From: Prorocentrum cordatum
Lineage: Eukaryota > Sar > Dinophyceae > Prorocentrales > Prorocentraceae
DNA: 64,000 nucleotides
Direction: 5' to 3'
NCBI GenBank assembly: GCA_963575745.1
Contig: CAUYUJ010003689.1
Coordinates: 1-64,000 of the forward strand
The notes beneath the pieces are model-generated. The model saw nothing but the letters and a program-made list of their open reading frames with translations, was not told where the DNA came from and ran no database searches. This document shows positions 58,857-64,000 of this stretch, in pieces. Made by a program: the position numbers and the translations under genes. Numbering within the stretch: the first letter of the stretch is position 1; every line of letters begins with the position of its first letter.

Positions 58857-59159
58857 CGAGACAACTGCGGCCCTCTTTGTCGTGCTTTCTTTTTTTGTTC
58901 GTCCTCCTGGAGGCTTCTCGTCGCCACGGCTGGGTCCGCTTCGAAGGGGGATGGAGAAGGCGTGGAGGAGGAGGATCCTCTTGCCTCCCATCATCCCTTC
59001 CTCCTTCTCTCTCTCGCCCCCATCCTCCCCGCGATTCCTCTCGCTCTCGCTGTGTGCCACGAGGTGGCTTGGGACCGCACGAGTGCGCATCCACATTTGC
59101 ACCGGGCACCTGCTCCGTCTCTCTCCTGGGCCGTGCCACGTAAGCGAGGCCTCTGCGCC

Positions 59160-59412
59160 ACGACCTCTGGGGCCGCCCCGTGACGTGGTCTGCGCCTCAC
59201 GCGGCTCGAACTCCGCGCTGCCCGAGCACGACCCCATCCTGCAGGCGCCTTCCCCGTGTTCCCGCGCGTCCGCCGTGGCCTGCAGCGGACGCGGGCAATG
59301 CTCGTCGACGGACGGCCCGCGTGGCCCCTCCCCCGCGGGCAGGGTCGAGGCGGGAGGCGGCCCGACGGCGGCGGCCCTCGGCCCCCGCGGGGCCGGCCGC
59401 GTGTTCGCGTGA
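59160..59412 (+). CDS. Coding-like island, possibly Cys-rich domain end
   Basis: The plus frame (part of 58,543-59,412) reads SNSALPEHDPILQAPSPCSR, ASAVACSGRGQCSSTDG, then Gly/Ala-rich to TGA at 59,412. Nearly all codons end in C or G. C-S-G-R-G-Q-C resembles the spacing in EGF-like modules, but only three cysteines are nearby and the match is weak. The sequence upstream (58,857-59,160) is open and Arg/Ser-rich. Confidence 0.3.
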
Positions 59413-59462
59413 CGCGCCGGGAGCGGCGGCGGGTCCCGCTGCCGCTCTCAGCGGCATCGAAG

Positions 59463-59583
59463 CTCCTCTTCCTCCTCCTCCTCCTCCTCCTCCTCCTCCT
59501 CCTCCTCCTCCTCCTCCTCCTCTCTCCCTCTCCTCCTCCTCCTCCTCCTCCTCCTCCTCCTCCTCCTCCTCCTCCTCCTCCTT
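59463..59583. repeat. (TCC)n array
   Basis: About 120 bp TCC array with a CTCTCCCTC hinge. Confidence 0.95.
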
Positions 59584-60210
59584 GAATCAAGTGGGGCACA
59601 ACTTGATGTCGGGGTCGGAGCGCGCTCCCGCCTCGCAGAAGGAAGGCGCTCGCGCACGGCCCCGCTTCCGGCGACCTGGCGAAGGAAAGGCTACGAAGGC
59701 AGAGCTACGCTGCCGCAGCACGAGCCGCCGAGGCGTGGGCCGCACGCCGGGGCTGAGCAGCGCCACGTCGCCCTAGACAGCACCACACTGGGCAGAGCGA
59801 AGGCCACAAGTGTGTGAAAGGAGGCGCCCACGATTTGCCACCCAGGCGGGAGCGGGTGCGGCCAGCGGCATCGGGCGGGCCCTGGCTCGCGCGCGGGTCG
59901 CACGCACGGCGTTGTCCCATGCCCGAGCGCCCTCCTGTCACCGGGAAGGCCGTAGCGCCAAGTCAGAAGGGCGGCAGGCTGTCACTGCACTTCGGGGGCG
60001 CAGGGGCTCAAGAGGGAGGTGGACCCCCATGGCTGTGTGGCAAGCCTCGGTCCGCCCTTACCGACGACGATCTGCTCTGTGATGCCGCTCATCAAACAAC
60101 ACGCCAATGCAGGAGAGCCGAAGGGGTCCCTAGCGAAGTGCTGCTAGGACCCCACCTCGGGCAAAGACTCCCGCGGGCCAGATCGGCGCAATCCGCCACA
60201 CCAGACTCCC
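59584..60210 (+). other. Complex GC-rich block, plus-open
   Basis: Plus frames 59,180-59,776 and 59,814-60,218 are protein-like in places (SALTDDDLLCDAAHQTTRQC). The minus strand is less convincing. No family is recognised. It may hold exons of the gene continuing at 60.2 kb. Confidence 0.3.
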
Positions 60211-60492
60211 ATGGGTGAGAAGTCTCGCAGGATGGGAACACAAGGTGACATTCGGGCTCCAGCCTCTTCAAAAAAGGGTGCGGCGGGGCAGCAGTTGCAG
60301 GAGATCTTCCGGCAGGAGATCTGCAGGCAGGTGCTGCGTACCCAGGCCGGCAGCGGAGCGCAATGTGCAAACGTGGTTTCAGGCGAGGCGTCCGTGGTCG
60401 TCGATTGGAACGGTCAGCGTTTGCGCCCGTCCCCAGGCGCAGCAGCAGATACTCGGAGTTTCGAGCCATTCACGCCAGTGCGTCTAGTTTGA
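60211..60492 (+). CDS. Unknown protein, 93 codons
   Basis: Plus frame with start context at 60,211 (MGEKSRRMGTQGDIRAP). The middle, QQLQEIFRQEICRQVLRTQ, is predicted amphipathic helix. Then ANVVSGEASVVVDWNGQRLR and PFTPVRLV precede TGA. Composition is protein-like and G/C is favoured at third positions. It is the most complex frame in the last 10 kb. No domain is recognised; its size fits a small protein or one exon. Confidence 0.35.
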   Translation: MGEKSRRMGTQGDIRAPASSKKGAAGQQLQEIFRQEICRQVLRTQAGSGAQCANVVSGEASVVVDWNGQRLRPSPGAAADTRSFEPFTPVRLV

Positions 60493-60618
60493 CTCGTACG
60501 TTGCCTCCTTCCTTGTCGGGCGCGGCCTCGTCTTCGACGGTGACTTTTAGGCAGCCTCCTGGGCCTCCTGTTCCCCCCTCTTTCACCTTGCAGCCAGTGC
60601 TCTCCTGGCCCCCATAGG

Positions 60619-61020
60619 TTGTACGAGGGTGAGGCGTTCCTCAAAAGGGCTTTGCCTTCGAGGGTCGAAAGAATTGGCATCTCGTTCAAGGCGAAAGACA
60701 AGCGGGGGCGGCCCCGCCGGCGAAAGCCGGCGGAAGTGAAAGTCGCGTTCTCCAGGGATGCTTGCCATCATTTTGTGGTGCGGGGTGTCTGGATTCCGCC
60801 ACTTACGGACACCAGAGTTACGGGAGGAGATGGGTTTGCCCGCGTACGCTCGATTCTAGGTGGGGGGGCGGCGGCGGGGGAACGGGGGAACAAGCGTTGT
60901 GGCCTCAGATGCTCGACGGAGCGGTTGGCCGCGAGGTTTCCCCCTAGCCAGAGATTCGGCGACCCCCCCACCCGCCACAAAGCGGCGCGGGCGGCCCCCG
61001 AGGGTCCCCACGTACAGTAA
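60619..61020 (+). CDS. Coding-like frame, basic, unknown, 133 codons
   Basis: After CCTTGCAG and CCCCATAG (possible acceptors) the plus frame reads YEGEAFLKRALPSRVERIGI, a basic patch (KDKRGRPRRRKPAEVKV), then FVVRGVWIPPLTDTRVTGGD and ends at TAA 61,020. There is a GCCGGCGAAAGCCGGC hairpin in the basic patch. Third-position bias is modest and the minus strand is also partly open. No family is recognised. Confidence 0.25.
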   Translation: MYEGEAFLKRALPSRVERIGISFKAKDKRGRPRRRKPAEVKVAFSRDACHHFVVRGVWIPPLTDTRVTGGDGFARVRSILGGGAAAGERGNKRCGLRCSTERLAARFPPSQRFGDPPTRHKAARAAPEGPHVQ

Positions 61021-61054
61021 AGACGCTGAAACAAGGACCACGTTGGGCTCAGCC

Positions 61055-61215
61055 CTCCTTCCTCTCCTTCCTCCTCCTCCTCCTCCTCCCCCTTCTCCTC
61101 CTCCTCCTCCTCCTTCATCTCCTCCTCCTTCACTTCCTCCTCCTCCTCCTCCTCCTCCTCCTCCTCCTCCTCCTCCTCCTCCTCCTCCTCCTCCTCCCCT
61201 TCCCCCTCCATCTCC
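61055..61215. repeat. (TCC)n array
   Basis: TCC array with TTC variants. Confidence 0.9.
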
Positions 61216-61361
61216 GCATGGGCGAGGCAGTGTCTTTGCGGCCCCTTGTCTGGCCTGGTGGGGCTGCAGTTCGAGGCGACTTGGCCGCGCAGTGGTGGTG
61301 ATTGTGCGCGGCTCTGCCCCACGGTCGAGTCACGATGTCCGTTCCCACCTCCTCCCTCAAA

Positions 61362-61485
61362 GCAACCTTGGGTTCAGTCTTACTTATTCTTCCTCCTCCT
61401 CCTTCTCCTCTCCTCCTCCCCGCCTCCTCCTCCTCCTCCTCATCATCATCATCATCAATCATCATCATCGTCATCATCATCATCG

Positions 61486-61554
<69 letters not shown>

Positions 61555-61800
61555 CCCCTCCTCCTCTTCCTCCTCCTCCTCCTCCTCATCATCATCATCA
61601 TCATCTCCTCCTCCTTCTCCTTCTCCGCCACCTCCTCCTCCTCCTCCTCCTCCCCCTCCATCTCCCTTACCTCCTCTTCCTCCTCCTCCTCGCTCTTCCT
61701 CCTCTTCCTCCCTGCCTCTCCCCCCCCTCCTCCTCCTCCTCCTCCTCTTCCTCCTCTTCCTCCTCTTCCTCCCCTTCTCCCTACAACCTTGGGTTCAGGA
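61362..61800. repeat. (TCC)/(ATC) arrays between AACCTTGGGTTCAG repeats
   Basis: AACCTTGGGTTCAG occurs at about 61,363 and again at about 61,786, on each side of a compound TCC-ATC-TCC array. AACC-TTG-GGTT is itself palindromic. The direct repeats suggest duplication or insertion of the array as a unit. Confidence 0.65.
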
Positions 61801-62034
61801 GGGGCTCTGGTTTTCCCTGCCGCTCCTCATATCCCGGTCGGAGAGCCTCCTCGTGGCCGGCACTCGCCGTGGCCAGAAAGGTCCGCTCGGTCCTTCTGGT
61901 AGCACGACGACTGCAGCCTGGGTTTCAGGCGGGTGCCCGCAGACACCCCGCGGCCGGGTCTGACGTTCTGACTGGTTCGGCCTCCTGCTCCTCTTTCTCC
62001 TTCGCACCTCTCCTCCTCCTCGTCCTCCTCGCGC
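61801..62034. other. Unclassified, plus-open in two phases
   Basis: Protein-like patches in two phases. No decision is possible. Confidence 0.25.
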
Positions 62035-62610
62035 GTGCCTTCGGTGGAGCTGGCGCGGCTGCCAGACTCGCAGTTGGGAGGTCGCCTCAGACGAGTCTCT
62101 TGTGGCGACATCCGCCTCCTCCTCCTCTTCCTCCTCCTCCTCTTCCCCCTCCTCTCGTCTCTTTTTACCCCTGCGCCAATCCATCTCCCCATCCTCCTCC
62201 CCCTATTCCAATCCATCTCCCCCCTATGCTCCGCCTCCTCCTCCTCCTTCGCCTCCTCCTCCTCCTCCTCCTCCTCCTCCTCCTCCTCCTCCTCCTCTCA
62301 TCTCCTCTTCCTCCTCCTGTCCGTGGCAGAGGAGGAGGAGGAGGAGGAGGAGGAGGAGGAGGAGCTCCGAGCACGTGCAGGCGCCCGCGTGCCCCGGGGG
62401 GAGGGCACAGGGCACCAGCGGCCGGACAGCCAAGACAAGCAGCCGCCCATCAGCCTGCTGGCCTCCCTCGGCCCTACCACGGCGCTGAAGCTCTCCGCCG
62501 GGGGCTCGGCGGCGCCTCGGGCGGCGCCCTCGCGGCCATCCGGCAGCCCCTCGGCGACCCCGCGTCAGGGGAGGAAGAAGCATCCTGACAGGACAACTGG
62601 CGTTTACTAA
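62035..62610 (+). CDS. 191-codon open frame: two coding-like islands around TCC/GGA arrays
   Basis: Residues 1-27 (VPSVELARLPDSQLGGRLRR then VSCGDIR) and residues about 110-185 (TGHQRPDSQDKQPPISLLAS, GPTTALKLSAGGSAAPRAAP) are protein-like, with about 80% or more G/C at third positions. Between them lie a TCC array (Leu/Ser run) and a GGA run (Glu run, 62,330-62,365). The frame is the same throughout. It ends TTGVY-stop using the first bases of repeat L2, so the original 3' end was probably lost to or supplied by L2. No domain is recognised. Exons around an array-bearing intron are an alternative. Confidence 0.4.
   Translation: MPSVELARLPDSQLGGRLRRVSCGDIRLLLLFLLLLFPLLSSLFTPAPIHLPILLPLFQSISPLCSASSSSFASSSSSSSSSSSSSSSHLLFLLLSVAEEEEEEEEEEEELRARAGARVPRGEGTGHQRPDSQDKQPPISLLASLGPTTALKLSAGGSAAPRAAPSRPSGSPSATPRQGRKKHPDRTTGVY
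62100..62365. repeat. (TCC)n then (GGA)n
   Basis: TCC array (62,105-62,320) followed after GTCCGTGGCAG by a GGA run, self-complementary. Confidence 0.9.
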
Positions 62611-62733
62611 ACGGCCCTGGGCGTTTACCAAACAGCCCTGCCCTGTTCGATTCCCTCTTTGGGTGCGTTTACTAAACGGCCTCGCAGGTCGGGGTGGTGA
62701 TTATCGGGGTGGATTTTCTTCCCTCTACCGCGC
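62598..62733. repeat. Family L copy 2
   Basis: TGGCGTTTACTAAACGGCCC, GGGCGTTTACCAAACAGCCC, CTTTGGGTGCGTTTACTAAA and GGTCGGGGTGGTGATTAT repeat the L1 order. Confidence 0.75.
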
Positions 62734-62735
62734 CT

Positions 62736-63095
62736 TCCTCGTCCTCCTCCTCCTCCTCCTGCTCCTCCTGCTCCTCTTCCTCATCCTCCCTCGTCCTTCT
62801 TCTCCTCCTCCTCCTCCTCTCCTCTTCTCCTCCTCCTCCTCCTCCTCCTCCTCCTCCTCCTCCTCCTCCTCCTCCTCATCCTCCTCCTCCTCCTGCTCGT
62901 CCTCCTGCTCCTTCTCCTCCTCCTCCTCCTCCTCCTCCTCCTCCTCCTCCTCCTCCTCCTCCTCCTCCTCCTTATATTATTATTCCTCCGTGGTTTCCAG
63001 TTCCTCCTCCTCCTCCTCCTGCTCGTCATCCTGCTCCTCCTCCTCCTCCTCCTCCTCATCCTTCTCCTCCTTCTCCTCCTCCTCCTCCTCTCGTC
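62736..63095. repeat. (TCC)n arrays
   Basis: TCC arrays with TGC and CGTCC variants, interrupted at 62,970-63,000 by TTATATTATTATTCC. Confidence 0.9.
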
Positions 63096-63865
63096 TGCGG
63101 ATGGCCCTGGAATCAAGATTCGGCTGGACCGAGGTACCAGATCGAGGTTGGTTCGGGGAGGGTACTCTGATGTTCTTCGTGTTTGTTGGATGTTCTTGTG
63201 CATCTGGGGGGTGGTTACCCTCGAATTGTCAGTTTGGCAGGCGGAGGGTCTTATGTTCTTGAAGGGTGTTCTCCTGTCATAGGTCTGGCCGTAAATCCGT
63301 CCCAGAGCGTTCCGCAACGCTCTCGAAGCGTCCTGGAACGCTCTGGAACGGCCGCGGCGCCCGATGCATCCTCCAAGCCCGCCGATCCGCAGAAATTTCT
63401 GATTTGTGCCGTCGTCTCAGGGGGGTGCGGGGTGCGGGGGGGGGCGCCCCGGCGGCCGGCCTTGCGCGCCTCGGGCCCTGCTTGCGCCGCCTCCTTCGTG
63501 TGCACGATCTCGCGCGGAGGAGTGGCCTTTCGCCCGCGTGACCTTTGGTACCCGGGCCGCCCGTTGGGGGCCCCATGAGTTCAGCGGCGCCCAGCGCTGC
63601 CCACGCCGGGGAGGGCTGGGTCCGCCGGGCCCCTGGCCAGAGTGCCCCCTCGTGGAGTCCCCGCTGCAGGGGCGCCGGTGGGGGCCCCACCCCGTCCAGT
63701 AGAGGGAAACAATTAGTGAACACCCCCCCTGCCCCCCAAACTCAAAGTTGGCACGCGCGGGGGAGACTGCGGTCGAGGTGCAACTCATCAGGCCCACCGC
63801 CAGCTTTGAACACTGGGGGGGGGAGGCGTTGACAGATGAACGTGGCATGAGTGTTCCAGGAGGGG
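63096..63865. other. GC-rich unclassified block
   Basis: Includes GCAACGCTCT/GGAACGCTCT short repeats (63,300-63,350). Frames are open on both strands for 80-150 codons. No family is recognised. Confidence 0.25.
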
Positions 63866-64000
63866 GCAAAACACACAGACATAATGACTCGCCGCTTCCC
63901 CCGAAAACATGGGGAAGTATGGGAAGTGGGGAAGTGGGGGGAAGACAAGCAACCCAGACAATATAGGAACAACATACGGCGAATCCTGTTATTTGCGTCT
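63866..64000. repeat. Family M copy 2, cut by the window end
   Basis: GCAAAACACACAGACATAAT, GGAAGTGGGGGGAAGACAAG and AATCCTGTTATTTGCGT align with M1 at 20.31-20.45 kb. Confidence 0.65.

Noticed and set aside
57639-59237. 532-codon minus-strand gene
   Set aside because: Mostly Ser/Pro/Leu from GGA arrays. The complex parts favour the plus strand by codon bias.
59250-59320. EGF domain
   Set aside because: Only three cysteines with one CSGRGQC match; the six-cysteine pattern is absent.
60000-60025. Relic of a dinoflagellate spliced leader (GGCTCAAG)
   Set aside because: Only 8 bases match the end of the leader and the preceding TTTT is missing.

Overview
This window looks like GC-rich nuclear DNA of a eukaryotic protist. 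A dinoflagellate with a large repeat-laden genome, of the Prorocentrum type, is my best inference. The reasons are: no operons or closely packed genes; most of the sequence is simple repeat or dispersed short elements; coding-like islands prefer C or G at third codon positions; and one island carries a cathepsin-type cysteine protease motif. I found no rRNA, tRNA, spliced-leader or CRISPR feature. The organism call is inference only.

Protein-coding content is thin. The one fragment I can name is a papain/cathepsin C-terminal exon at about 5.0 kb (Asn active-site motif). Other coding-like islands were picked by codon third-position bias and protein-like composition: 9.2-10.2, 23.0, 26.7, 31.7-32.2, 32.6, 33.6-35.4 (faintly retroelement-like), 38.8-39.0, 52.4, 55.3-55.8 (minus), 59.2, 60.2, 60.6 and 62.0-62.6 kb. 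Several lie between (TCC)n/(GGA)n arrays in one continuous frame. The arrays are therefore either introns or coded Ser/Pro/Leu or Glu/Arg tracts.

The rest is repeats. Long arrays of TCC/GGA, GAT, GAC and GT/GC occur throughout, including about 1.7 kb of alternating purine-pyrimidine at 7.0-8.7 kb. Minisatellites of 15, 21, 53, 54, 56 and 76-77 bp are also present. By comparing the window with itself I found at least a dozen dispersed families, named here A to R. Family A (TAAGTCGGGC termini) has 7 members, several with 8-9 bp target-site duplications, and ranges from 108 bp to 3.0 kb. Family K consists of hairpins whose inverted ends flank a (TCC)n array. Family B is about 700 bp and every copy has GGA/TCC-type sequence on both sides. 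Families C, D, E, F, N, Q and R are short fold-back or terminal-inverted-repeat elements, sometimes nested (E inside C).

Layout: 1-5 kb purine arrays, J1, C1, B1; 5-6.8 kb protease exon, K1, R1, L1, C2; 7-8.7 kb GT/GC tract; 9-13 kb arrays with a 343-codon open frame and B2; 13.5-21.4 kb C3/E1, A1, Q1, K2, D1, E2, A2, 76-bp satellite, A3, M1, A4; 21.5-29.6 kb H/I repeats, CA tracts, F1, a palindrome-TATA cluster, A5, F2, R2, Q2, B3; 29.7-36.8 kb J2, N1, A6, K3, R3, coding-like blocks, C4, K4, E3; 37-44 kb minisatellites, N2, K5, F3, D2; 44.3-47.3 kb the 3-kb A7; 47.3-64 kb arrays, 21-bp minisatellite, coding-like islands, L2, M2. The picture is of small non-autonomous transposons spreading microsatellite arrays among sparse exons.
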